The position numbers and the translations under genes were made by a program. The notes below the pieces were generated by a model. It searched no databases. It saw nothing but the letters and a program-made list of their open reading frames with translations, and was not told where the DNA came from. A stretch of DNA of 64,000 nucleotides from Stercorarius parasiticus (lineage: Eukaryota > Chordata > Aves > Charadriiformes > Stercorariidae), in contig VWZL01001361.1 in NCBI GenBank assembly GCA_013396915.1, positions 1,448,740 through 1,512,739 of the forward strand, given 5' to 3'. Shown here piece after piece: positions 48,201 through 59,300 of the stretch (positions are counted from its first letter, which is position 1; each line of letters starts with the position of its first letter).

Positions 48201-50107
48201 AAGATATCTGAGAGGCCCGGAGGTGCCTCTGGAAATCCCAGGGGCAAGAGCATGATGGAGCAAGAGAGCAGCGTGGTCCCTGAGAAGTAGGGTGATGGTT
48301 TTGCAGCTCCCCAGTGTAACTGGGCATTGAGGCTTTGTAACCCAGGTTTTAGGACCACGTGATGAGCAGATTTTCTTGGTTTTCTTTCCTGTTCCTTTTG
48401 TGTTTGCAGGGGAAAGTGTGAAAACTTAGATGCTGAAGTTTTAAATACAAATTAAAAATAAGCTTCAGATATGCTGTGCGTTTTAACTCATGATTTTTAA
48501 CTAGCTCTGTTGGGGGGGTGTTGCAGGAAGTCTAGCTTGTGATTATTTTTTGATCGCCTTGGGGTTGGCAATATTGCAGGTTTCTCAGGTCAAACAAGAA
48601 GGGATCTTGTTGGACAAGAACAGCAGAAGGGAAAAGCAGGAGCCTGTCTCGGAAGTACCAGCGTTTTCTGAATTGCAAAACCCCATCTCATGTCGTTCAT
48701 CTTGCTGGAACAGTTATCTGGACGACTTGCGGTTTTAAGTGTGCAGCCGGGCGTCTTGTCCAGCTGGGGCTGATCCCCACCAGCGACCTCTGTCTCCCAT
48801 CAGCAGTGGTAACAGCAGCACAGACCTGCCACGGGTGAGCCGAAGTCCTCCTGCTCCCCTCCCAAGGTGGCAGGAGTGGCTCTGATCTCTGCACGTCGCT
48901 CCTTCGCCCTTGGTTGTTCTTTGTCTCTCTGGCATACAGCAAAGCCAGGGGTCGCAGCTGGCCACACAGCCATCTTCCCAAGAGGTTCTTCCCAACAGAT
49001 GTGCTTCTCCAGATGTGCTCTTTTCTTCCCTTGCAGAGGTGTCCAGGTACCGTTTCACTGTCGTGGCTGACGTGACCGGACAGGATTGCAGGGCTGATGA
49101 AAACCAGCACATTTCTGAATGCAGTTGTTCTGTTTTCTGCAATTTGACGTCTTCAGTTTTCCGCCTTTTGATTCACTGAGCTGTGACATTGCCTTGTTCT
49201 TTGGAAGAAGTCTCTCTTTCAATGCTAGATCAAAGGAACTGGTTAGGGTGAAACGTTCATTCTGCCTGCTCTGGGCCCATACATGCTGCATCAATTTTTC
49301 AGCTTCTTTAAGTTTTTGTTTTTCCTCTGCTGTTTGAAAAGAAAGGTTTTGAAGGGAAGAAGAAACTCTGAGAGAGTCAAGATGTGCATTTAGACATCAT
49401 CAACTGCATCTTTTTTGAGGGATATTTATGCATTAGTCTATAGTTGCTCAGCATTGGTAGAAAAGTAATCTTGGGTCTTGAAGGATCTAAAGAAACAGGT
49501 TTTCCAGCCCTGAAGATCAGCTATTGAGATGACTGCAAATTGCTTTTATCCTAATACTGTTTTTAACAGTCAGTGCTTCCTTTTTACATTAGAAGATGAT
49601 GGTGCTGTTATTTCTCATGTAGTCCAGTCACTTGTTTCCTATCAACTTAAGGCTTGTTGGATCATGTCCACATGCACGCCAATGCTCAGTCATGGCCAAA
49701 TGCCAGCCACTATGACCCAACCAGCCGGTAGATGCAATACCACAGAGACCGAGGGCGGCAAGAGGAGGAGAACAAGGCAAGCAGAGTCGGCAGGCTGAGC
49801 AAGGGCTTTACTTCACCTGACGCTGCGACCGCTTCCACAGGAGTGTGCAGGCTGTTGGAAACTGCTCTCGTGATGTTTGCTCACGTCTCTTGTTTGAAAA
49901 TCAAATGACAGTAAATTCCACTTACAGTCAGCATCACTGTCTGCCTTCCCTTTTCCCTCTGTGATGCTCAAGCTAACAGGAGCACAAGGAGGTGCTAATG
50001 CCCTCAGCCTTTCCCTTCCTCTTTCTAGGAGCTGAATTTTCTTCTGAAATTACCCAAACAGGAGCCTAATGTTTCTGGAGTGACAAACACAGAAAACGAG
50101 AACTAAC
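45291..50107. other. Spacer upstream of GPR156, part 1
   Basis: No gene or repeat is recognised with confidence. ORFs of up to 205 codons (46180-46797) overlap on both strands in moderately GC-rich sequence and are probably chance. Part of this may be the first intron of GPR156 if its promoter is the CpG island at about 44 kb. Confidence 0.6.
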
Positions 50108-50825
50108 TCCTCTTGGGTGATGAGGGGATTGAGAGCAGCCCTGTGCAGAAGGTCTTGAGGATACTGGTGGACAAAAAATTGGATGTGAGCTGGTAATGTG
50201 TCCTCGCAGCCCAGAAAGCCAACTGCATCCTGGTCCGCATCAAAAGCAGCGTGGCCAGCAGGTCGAGGGATGTGATTCTGCCCCTCTACTCCACTCTGGT
50301 GAGATCCCACCTGGAGTACTGCATCCAGCTCTGGGGCCCCCAACATAAGAAGAACATGGACCTGTTGGAGTGAGTCTAGAGGACGGCCACAAAAATGATC
50401 AGAGGGCTGGAGCATCTCTCCTGTGAGGACAGGCTGAGAGAGTTGGGGTTATTCAGCCTGGAGAAGAGAAGGCTCCAGCCTTCCAGTACCTAAAGGGGGC
50501 TTATAAGGACAGAGAAAGGCTTTTTCCTAAGGCCTGTAGTGACAGAACAAGAGGTGACAGTTCTAAACTGAAAGAGGGTAGATTTGGGTTGGACATAAGG
50601 AAGAAAGTTTTTACTGTGAGGGTGGTGAGACACTGGACCAGGTTGCCCAGAGAAGTTGTGGATGCCCTGTCCCTGAGAACATTCAAGGCCAGATTGAATG
50701 GGGCTTTGAGCAACCTGATCTAGTGAAAGATGTCCATGGCATCTTAGTGAAAGTCCACAGCAGAGGGTTAGGCCAGATGATCTTTGCCAGTCCCTTCCAA
50801 CCCAAACCGTTCTGTGATTCTGCTC
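50108..50825 (+). mobile_element. CR1 LINE 3' part, degenerate
   Basis: The + strand translation shows CR1 ORF2 C-terminal phrases ([61 protein letters not shown]) interrupted by stop codons (for example in TGGTAATGT near 50191 and GTGAGTCTAGAGG near 50370). The 3' end is TTCCAACCCAAACCGTTCTG then TGATTCTG. It is a similar subfamily to the copy at 34889, in opposite orientation, but decayed. Confidence 0.9.
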
Positions 50826-51348
50826 TGGAAGTGATCCACCAGAATTGTTGGGCATTTTGGTCTTAGGGGAAAAAAAAAAAGCAAACCCCTAAAAACCCCA
50901 CAAGTCTCTGCCCTGAAGAGACACTCACATTTTAAGGATGTGTTTTCTTACTCATGTTGCTGTCTGTCCCCTCAGCCATCGCCCAACCTCACCCTGAAGG
51001 GCAGCGACCCCCCGGCAGCACCGGTTCCCCTTGGATGCTCCCCAGGCCATGGAGCAGTGTTCCTGCCAGTTCTCACGAGAGGCAGGAGCTGGGCTGGAAA
51101 TGCCTGTTGCCCTTTGCGACAACCACACTAGTGCTTGCTTTGTTGCATACTAATGAGTGCTAATTGGCCCCAGCTTGTTATAAATGTTGCGCAGGAGCTG
51201 TTTATGGAACAGTGGGATGGGGGGCTGGGGAGACCCCAAGGGGCTCTTGTCCTCCGCCAAAGGGTGGCTTCCTGGGGGGATGGGGGCTGAGCCGGTTCTC
51301 CCTGTGGAAACATCTGCATTTGTGAGCCATGGGAGGGCTGTGCCTGCT

Positions 51349-51478
51349 GCCAGCCTTGGTGGTGGCATGTGCCTTATGCCAGCCTTGGTGGTGGTCCACC
51401 TGGCAAGTGGGCTCCCCGTCGGACATGGCAGGAGGTTACAGGGAGTTACCAGGGAGTTACAGGGGTTATAGGGAGACC
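51349..51478 (+). repeat. Short tandem duplications
   Basis: The 17-base word GCCAGCCTTGGTGGTGG occurs at 51349-51365 and again at 51378-51394 (29-base period). About 40 bases further on, GGGAGTTAC-type units repeat three to four times (51432-51478). Confidence 0.7.
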
Positions 51479-52539
51479 CCATGTCCTTAAACACACCTGG
51501 GGGCACGGGGAGGAGTCGAGCCCTTTGGGAGGCTGGGCAGCACTCGCTTACAGGTCTTCTCAGCATCAGAGGTTCAGTGCCTCTCTCTTATGCCCATCCC
51601 CAGGAATGCACACAGCCCCTCCATGCACTGTCTCATCTACCAGTCTTATGCCTGAACTATTCACCTGGAGCTTGTCTCCTCCTCTCCACCACCCTTCTAC
51701 TGTTGTTGCAATACCTTGGGCTCACTGCAGCAGCTGGATATCTTCTGCAGCCATACCCCTTGTTCAATTGCTTAGCCTGAGTGATGAAGGGCATGTAAGC
51801 CCCCAGAGAGTGGCCCTGCTGTGAGGGAAACGCCACCACGGTTTGCTACAAGTTAGAGAGAGAGGGAGGCCTGATGGAGATGGCTTGCACCAGCATGCTT
51901 GGGAAATAAAAAAACCAAAACCTCTATCATGCCTGTAAAATTGTAAGCCTGGGTAACGCGTGATACTGTGTTCAGAGAACGTGGTGAGCTGATGTTGTGC
52001 TGGGGGCAGTCCTGGCACAGAAGACCCACGGTACATTGGGGTTTCTGCCAGTGGGAGAGTTGAAGTTGTTGCTTCAGAGGTGGCTTTGCTAATTTTGGAT
52101 GAGTGGTCCGCCGACGTTTCTGGGCTGGGACTCATACGCAACTTCTCAAGCTGAAAATCAGTTTACATGAGCTGAGGAACAACGCCCGTAGCTTTTCTGG
52201 CGTTTGAATCCTGATTATCCCCCGTGAAGAACAGCAAGCTTCAGAACAGGTCCTGGTGACCGCGCTTCATTTTAATTTACTCTTTCTTTGCTCACATAAT
52301 GACGGGAGTTTTTCCAAAGAAAGGACTTGCAAGGAGAGGCAATCAAAGTGTCAGGAGTAGCGGCAGGGAAGGGTGGAGCGCAGGGTGTGAGCGCAGGGGA
52401 TGCTCAGCCGGGAAGCAGCCCCGAGGAGCCACGATATGGATAATTTTTTCCTCCCACCTGTTGTTAGGAGCAAATAGGGAGTGAGCTATTGCGCTTCCTC
52501 CCCAGCTGCTAACGACGGGAGACTTGCTTATGGTCGTGC

Positions 52540-52630
52540 GCTGGAAGCTAATTAAAACCGGTGACAATGGTAATTGGGTAAGGATGCTTGAGGATAAGTA
52601 TGACCTCATGTCTAAAATGGTAATGAGGCC
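52540..52630. promoter_or_regulatory. Candidate regulatory block with homeodomain cores, 5' of GPR156 exon 1
   Basis: TAATTA (52549-52554), TAATTG (52571-52576) and TAATGA (52621-52626) lie within 80 bases of non-repetitive sequence about 600 bases upstream of the first coding exon. Function is inferred. Confidence 0.25.
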
Positions 52631-53200
52631 TATTAAAGTCCCTGCCGAAAAGAGAAATGAAAGAGGGAACAGAGGCAAAGGTGGTGCGAGGGGAGCGGGC
52701 GCAGGCGGGGACAATACCTGGCAGCCAGAGCGCCAGGAGGGATGGGTGGCACAGAGGTGCCGGGCTTTTAAATATCCTTTTTAAATTGCACCGGTGTGGG
52801 AGAACGTGTTGGCGGAGGAAAGCTGCAGCAAGCTCAGGGTGCTGGGGTGCCACGCTTCGGCTCGTACTGGCACGGCACCTGGTTTCAGCTCTGCAACTGG
52901 AGGAGCCAGGGGCAGCCCTGACCCTGGCATATGTTGGTTTGCAGGGTGGCGTAGCAGGGCTCAGGATGCTACCGTGCTCGGTGGGGACCCGCACCCTGTG
53001 CTGACTCCCCTCGCCGCAGAGGACGGCCCGGGGGACGCCGGGAGCTGGGTGCTCCCCATCCTGGCTCTGGATGTGCACCGCATCGCTTTGGGTAAGCTCA
53101 GCCTGGAGCTGCCAGACTCCTTCCCTACACCCTGCTGACAGAGGGGGAGATCCGGCTGCTTCTTCTCCCTGGAGGAAGCTGACTCTTATCCTTCCAGCAG

Positions 53201-53343
53201 GGGCGAAGGCACGGCTGGATGACGGCTGAGGATGTGCTATGGAGCCGGGATTCAACTGCTCTGAGCTCTGTGACGGCAGCTCCAGTTTTGACAGCCAGGA
53301 GCAGCATCGGCGGGCGCTGCAGGAGCTCTGCACTGTCTCAGTG
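53201..53343 (+). CDS. GPR156: GPR156 first coding exon (with 38-base leader)
   Basis: An acceptor with a CTGAC branch-like motif and a T/C tract ends in tandem CAGCAG (53195-53200), so it is a NAGNAG site that could shift the leader by 3 bases. Coding starts at the ATG at 53239 (G at -3, G at +4) and runs 35 codons to GTG|GTACGT. ATGs at 53219 and 53232 precede it in the other two frames. The similarity to human MEPEINCSELCD fixes the start. Confidence 0.88.
53219..53343 (+). other. Upstream ORF overlapping the GPR156 start
   Basis: The ATG at 53219 opens a frame of 41 codons that reaches the exon end as CAG TG. Joining to the next exon (first base A at 55731) makes TGA, so the stop exists only in the spliced mRNA. 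A second ATG at 53232 gives a 10-codon ORF ending TGA at 53264. Both overlap the GPR156 ATG out of frame and could repress its translation. Confidence 0.55.
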
Positions 53344-56300
53344 GTACGTACGGAGGCGGGGGAGCGCACTGGGGCATGAGGTTTGCTCCGCAGAAGTGAA
53401 TTTGGGTGGAGGGATGGAGACGGGGGGCAGAGGGGCACAGCCGCCAAGCAATCCCGGTCCGGCCAGAGGTTGCGCGCTGTCACCTCCTGGGATGGCCTCC
53501 AAACAAGCCCTGCCCAGATGACACCCAGCAGTTAGGCAGAAGGTGAGGAAGCAGCCGTGACAGCCAAGTCATGTCAAGCAGCCCTCCTATGTGTTGGCCA
53601 GCATGACAGCCACTTAGGAGTGGCCTGGGATGGCCTCCTCTGCCCTTGACCTCTCCCATCCCCTGGAACTTCAAAGTGCTTTTCGAATATGAATACAGCA
53701 GGATTTAATTAAAAGTCACCATCCATAATAAATGGGACCTCCCCCACCACCACTAAGCCAGTAGAAATGATACGGGGATGCACTTGGCTGCAGTTGGCTC
53801 CGCGTGAGGCTGCTGGGTGAACAAGCGAGGCTTGGCCCGCTGGGCTCTCCACCACGTCCTGCACGACCACAGGCCTTTAATTAGAAGACTGTAAGCTGCT
53901 TGGCTCCTCTGGCTCTGGCAGCTGCCTTACAATTAATATTCCCCCTGCTAGGGCCAGGATTTACTCTGCTCAGCGGTAAATGAAGCGCTTCATCAACTTC
54001 AAGTAGCATCAACATCCAGGGAAACGGCGGTCCAGGGAGGGGGGGTGAGGGTTGTTGGGAAAGGAGAGGTGGAGACCACAGGGATGTTTCTGGTCCCTGG
54101 GTGGTTGGTGGGAAGAGGGTGCAGTAACGCTGCTGGCAGCAGCCAGCGGTGGAAAGATACTGCTGATGGATGCAGCTGGGAGGGAAGTGTGGGAGCCCCA
54201 GGATGCCAAGTCCACCCTGCTCACCTTACTGGCAAAAGCCAGGTGTAACCCTCAGGCTTGACCAGGCAGGCTGCAGAAATAGCACAATGTTACAGCCTCG
54301 TACCAGCCCCATCAGCCCCTCTGAGCTCCAGGCACGTGGGAAGATGGCCCCGATTTGTGCTGAATTATGGGGTTTTCTGCACAGTGACGCCTGGTGTGAG
54401 GGGTGGGTGACTGACCTGGTTGACCATCTCCACTGTCTGGTGTGGTCTTCATTTCCCGGAGAGCTAAAAGACCCGCCGGACAATGGGGAGAGGGAAGAGG
54501 AGGCGGGGAGCAGTTTGCTGGAGGGAGATGCGTATCTCCCCAGGGATTCCCCTCCACGCTGCGGCAAAGCGGGGCTGAGCTGTGCATGCAGCTGCATCCC
54601 AGCATAATGTGGCAGCCGCAGCATCGGCTCTCGTCTGCCTGTCTTCTGCCTGCAGATTTTTTCCTACCAACACTGGAAGCAGAAACAGCTCAGATCTTGA
54701 AGGAAGAATTGGGAGTTTGGGGCAGTGGCAGCTGTTGGGAAAATAGTCTGCTGTAGAAATTGCTTGCAGGTGAACTGGAATACCTGAAAAAGGACTTTTT
54801 TAAAAAAAACAAAAGATTTATCAGTAACATGCGCACATGGTATGTGTGAACGAACCCACACGTGCACAACCTGATAAAAATGCTGGAGTATTTTAAATGT
54901 GCAGCGGAAATAGGTTTCTTGTTTCATGTAGGATCATTTTATCCCTCCTATGTTGATAGGGAAATGGCAGAGAATTTTTTCAAATGGAGATTTAAAACCA
55001 TGAGGTCGCCTGTATGCAAGGAGAGAGGTGCCTCCATCATACTCGCTTTGGGAGTGTCCCTCAAAAGCCAGTTCTCAGCTGATGTCTACCCAGGACCAAG
55101 CTAATTTCCAGCCAGCTGGGAGACGGGTGGAGCCCGGCTCGGTGTGTCGCTACCTAACACGTCTGAAAAACGCTGTCCCACTCCCTTTTCTGTGCTTTCT
55201 GCGCCAGCTGGCAGCTCTGCTGCTGGCTCCCCGTCACCTCAGCTGGCTGGTCGGTTATCTGCTGCATGTAGGGGTAAGGGTGGGGATGGCTAGTAAAGGA
55301 TGCCCTACCCAACTTTCCAAAAAAGCATGTTACAAACCGGGGTACCACAACGTCCTTCTCCAGAGGTTTCTTTCCAGAGAAAGACAGTGGGGAACCGTCG
55401 CCCGTATTCCTCTCTCCTACGACCAGGGCTGTCTGAGGTTTATGAGTCACTTGTATGGCTTCATTACGTATTTGACTAGTTGGCTGTAAGAAGAGGGCTC
55501 CTGTACTGCCCTCTCTTCCTGTGCGCTCAGCAAGTGGCAGCGTATGTGTCCTGTCTATGTGCCATCTCCTTAGCCCTGCCAGCAGGTCATGGTCTAGTGA
55601 CAGGGTGTCTGCTCATGAGGAGGGGTTTGGGAGATGTTGTTTGGAGTCCCTTCTGGCTGAGCGGGAGCACCCATGGGAGTGACCATGCCAGCGACATCCT
55701 CTTCCTTCTTATCCCTTTTGCCTCCCCCAGACATCTTCTGACCGCAGTGGGAAGAGCTCCCCGTCCTTCTCTGCTGCTCTTCTGGGAGTTGTGTGGTCAT
55801 TCCTGACTGGAGGAGTCCTGCTAGCGCTCTTCTTTCTTATCTTCACAATTCGCTTCAGGAAGAACAGGTAAGGGCTTCTCCCCCTTCTTCCTGTGAGAGT
55901 TCCCCTGCCCTGGGGCAGAGGGGTCAGGCTCCTTCAGGGCCAGATTCTGAGCTGATGGCCAGGTAAGGATCAGGAGGGTAAAGCCTGAAAGAACAGTATG
56001 GGGCAAGCAAGGGCAACACCAGGGATATTGCAGCTTTCTACATCACACCCAGTGTTGATCACAGTCTTTCTTGGACTGTTCCCTTCCTCCACAAGTCAGG
56101 GAGCTATGAACAAGACAGAGCATGGATGCCCTCCGGCGTAGCACAGGCAGCAGTGCATGGCCTCATCCCCAAGGTGCTATTCAATAAAACCATTAATAGG
56201 AATGAGGAGAAAGAGAGCTGGTCTCGTTCTCCACAGTCTTGAGAGCATCACTTTGAGCAGCGTAGCTGCATGAGCAAAGCCATCGTGCTCCCCACAGTGC

Positions 56301-59300
56301 GCACACATCCTTCCTGTTGTTGGGCCACTCACAGTTTGAAGATATTGCTAACCATTTTTGATCTTGCTGGTTGTCCGTACTGGTGGGGAGCATGATCTCC
56401 ATTGGTGAGAGAAGCTGGTGGTGGAGCACAGTCTTTCCTTGGTGCTGTTCAGGCTGTACGAAAGATGTAAAAAGTCCTGTGCCCCTGAATGCTGCATAAA
56501 TCAAGCAGAAGGCTCAGCGATTCCTCGTAGCTCAAACTGCCTCAGCCAGTGCTTATCCTTCCTCAGCAGTTCTGGATGTCTCACCTGCCTCCTTGCCACC
56601 TTCTCCTCAGCTTCGTTGGCCCCTTGGTCTCTCAACTGCTTCCCCCTCCCCCACAGATAAATCCCTCTCCCAAGCTTCATCTGGCAAAGCCTTTGTGCTT
56701 CTCCATGTGCTGTTGTTTTGCACAGGGACGTGCATGTGTGTGCAGCTCGGGCTGCGGCTGTTTCAGTGCTCTGGTTGTGTTAAGGAACACATAGCGCTTC
56801 TTATAAGCACTGTGCAGTCGGGAGCGTCCTGCTCATAAAGGTTCATCTTCAGCCCCATGCCTGCAGCGGCGCAGAAGCTGCATGCCTCGCATCCTGCTCT
56901 CAAGCACTTGATTTAGTGAGGCAGAGTGGTGTTGAGTTCGGTGGCCACCTTAATTGATTATCAAATTATTCAGGTAAGAGATTCTCAGAGCAAGCTGTAA
57001 TGAATGTGCGTTATTTATTTGCACTGCAGCAAATAAATACTGGTCTGCCTACTGAAGCCGGCAGGGTAAAGGAGACCTTTCTCAGCCTGCAGCTGAGAAG
57101 GTGAGCTGATGGATATCTTTCCCCAGGGGCTGAGGGATGGCAAGGAAGGCAGGGAAGGAGAGAGCCGTGTTGAATCCCAGGCTCTGCGCCTGCGGGTCAG
57201 CAAGCCAGGACGGAGCTCAAGGGTAGAGAAATACAATGACTTAGCAGCAGGTTGAAGGGACGGAGCTACACAGCCAGGGCGATGGCAGGATCCACAGCTT
57301 TCGCTTGATGGGCTTGCTGGAGAAGGGTGACAGGTCAGGAGAGATCGGTGGGTCGATTCTCCCCTCCCTGAATACAGTTACAGGGTTATGAGTGATGGGG
57401 TGAAATTACAGAGGGGGAGCCGTAACCTGAGCACTGCTGGCAGCTTCCTGAAATCCAGACTATGCTGAGGGTGGAAGTGTCTCCTCAAAGGAAGGAGGAG
57501 TGGGAAGAGCCTTTTCCTGGAGGCATTTGTAGCTGCTGTAACCCAAAGCTTACTGCTGGGGACAGCCACCCCATGCTGCATTAATGAGGCTTTCCACTCT
57601 GCCCCTTCACAACAGAGGACAGGAGGAAGGTGTTGGCCTTGAACCTGGGGGTCTGAGCTGGGTGCTGAGCTGTGTTCCACCTGCGTGACCGTGGGGCATC
57701 GCTTCCCCTGGCTCTGTGCTGATGTGGGGATGTGTGGCCACAGCACGTGCTGGCCACAACTGCAGCAGCTTTGCGTGCCTGGCGTGGGCACTGGTAGCAG
57801 AGAGACCCAGCTGCGGTGACCCTGTCTGCTTTGCCCCTAAAGCCCACGGCTTGCCACAGTTTTGTCCATAAAGATGCTGTCTGACGCTGCCTCAGGGATG
57901 CTTTTCTGCGCTGCAGGCACATGCAGGGGGTAGGGGTGCTGTGGGGCAGGCCTGGTACCTGGCCATTTTGGGAAGAAGGGATCTTGCTGTCCCACAGGGG
58001 CGTCAGGGTAGGGCAAAATGAATACTTTAAGTATAGTGAAGCACTCCAGCAATACAGGGGAGGGGATGGGGTATGCACCATGGAGCAATGGCTGAGCTTT
58101 TGGAGGAGCTGTGAGCAGCAGGGGCTGGGGGGGACACAAGGCAGTGTCTCAGCACCCCTTATGGCCACCGTCGTCCCTGTAAGGGCACCTTGCCCCTGTG
58201 CTGCCAGGTCGTGACTCTCAGTAACTGTCGCCGCCTTCCCTGCTTTGTTTCCTGGAGGATCGTGAAGATGTCCAGCCCCAATCTGAACATTGTGACCCTG
58301 CTGGGCAGTGGCTTGACTTACACTAGTGCTTACCTCTTTGGGATTCAGGAGCAGAGCCTGCCATCCGGAGACTCGGTAGAAAAACTTATTCAGGTGAGCG
58401 GGGTGGGGTGGGATGGTGTTTGCTGGGACAGGTGCCTACGCACGCAGACACGGGCACGTATAAGCATGCACGGGTGCCGCGAGGCTGAAGGGGAGTTTTT
58501 TGGCTGCAAAGCAAATCATCATCAACACGCCGACCTGTGTGATGAACCCTCTGTGTCCTGGCCCCGGGCAGCTGCCCTGCCAGACCGGGGACTGGGCACG
58601 GACCCGGGTGGGGGAGTGGGACGTGGGAGACAGCACACCCTGCCATCCTGCTCAGCCGCCGGGCTGAGGATAATTAACGGAGGTGCCAGTGAGTGATTTA
58701 TTGGTGCCGAACCCCTCCGTGCCCCTGCTGCTTGCAAGCTGCCTGGCTCTCCCTGCCCGCTCCTCCCATGCGAGCTGCTCAGGGTGAGGAGAAGGCAGGC
58801 AGCAGGCATGCCTGCAGAGGAATACGTGACTTTTAATTTATTTTGCCCTGCAGTCAGCTTTCTAGTATCTGATATGACCCTCCAGAAGATTGTAGACACA
58901 TCTTTATCACATCCCTGGGTGAGCGGGCAGGGGATGTCCTCTGAGAGCCCCTTGGCCGCCCCTTCAGCTCCCTCGCTGTTTCCCCCCCGGCAGGTGCGGC
59001 TCTGCCTGCTGTGCGTGGGGACCTCCCTGGTCTTTGGCCCCGTCCTTGGGAAAAGCTGGCGGCTCTACAAGGTGTTCACCCAGCGGGTGCCGGACAAGCG
59101 GGTGGTGAGTACACAGCACCCAGGACAGAGGGGGGACGACAACAAACTCCCTCAGGTGGGTGAACACCAGCAAGTCCCAAACCAGTGGGGGATGGCAGAT
59201 AAAACTGGCACGTGACAGGGATGGGTGCCACAGTCACAGGTCTGGTTTCACACCTAGCTGGGCATGGGATCCTCATTTATTCCTGTGCAATGAGGCAGGA

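Larger units (their letters stand above)
50826..53200. other. Spacer / probable GPR156 5' intron
   Basis: No coding exon is recognised. It contains short tandem duplications at 51349-51394 and 51432-51478, and a non-repetitive block at 52480-52660 with TAATTA-type motifs. The 311-codon minus ORF (52548-53483) is antisense to a GPR156 exon and matches nothing. Confidence 0.6.

Noticed and set aside
52548..53483. 311-codon minus-strand ORF
   Set aside because: It is antisense to the GPR156 first coding exon and its flanks, with no recognisable domains, and it follows the low stop density of GC-rich sequence.
58784..59215. 143-codon + ORF extending the GPR156 TM3 exon at both ends
   Set aside because: The exon boundaries are fixed by splice sites, phase and similarity to human; the extra codons are intron.
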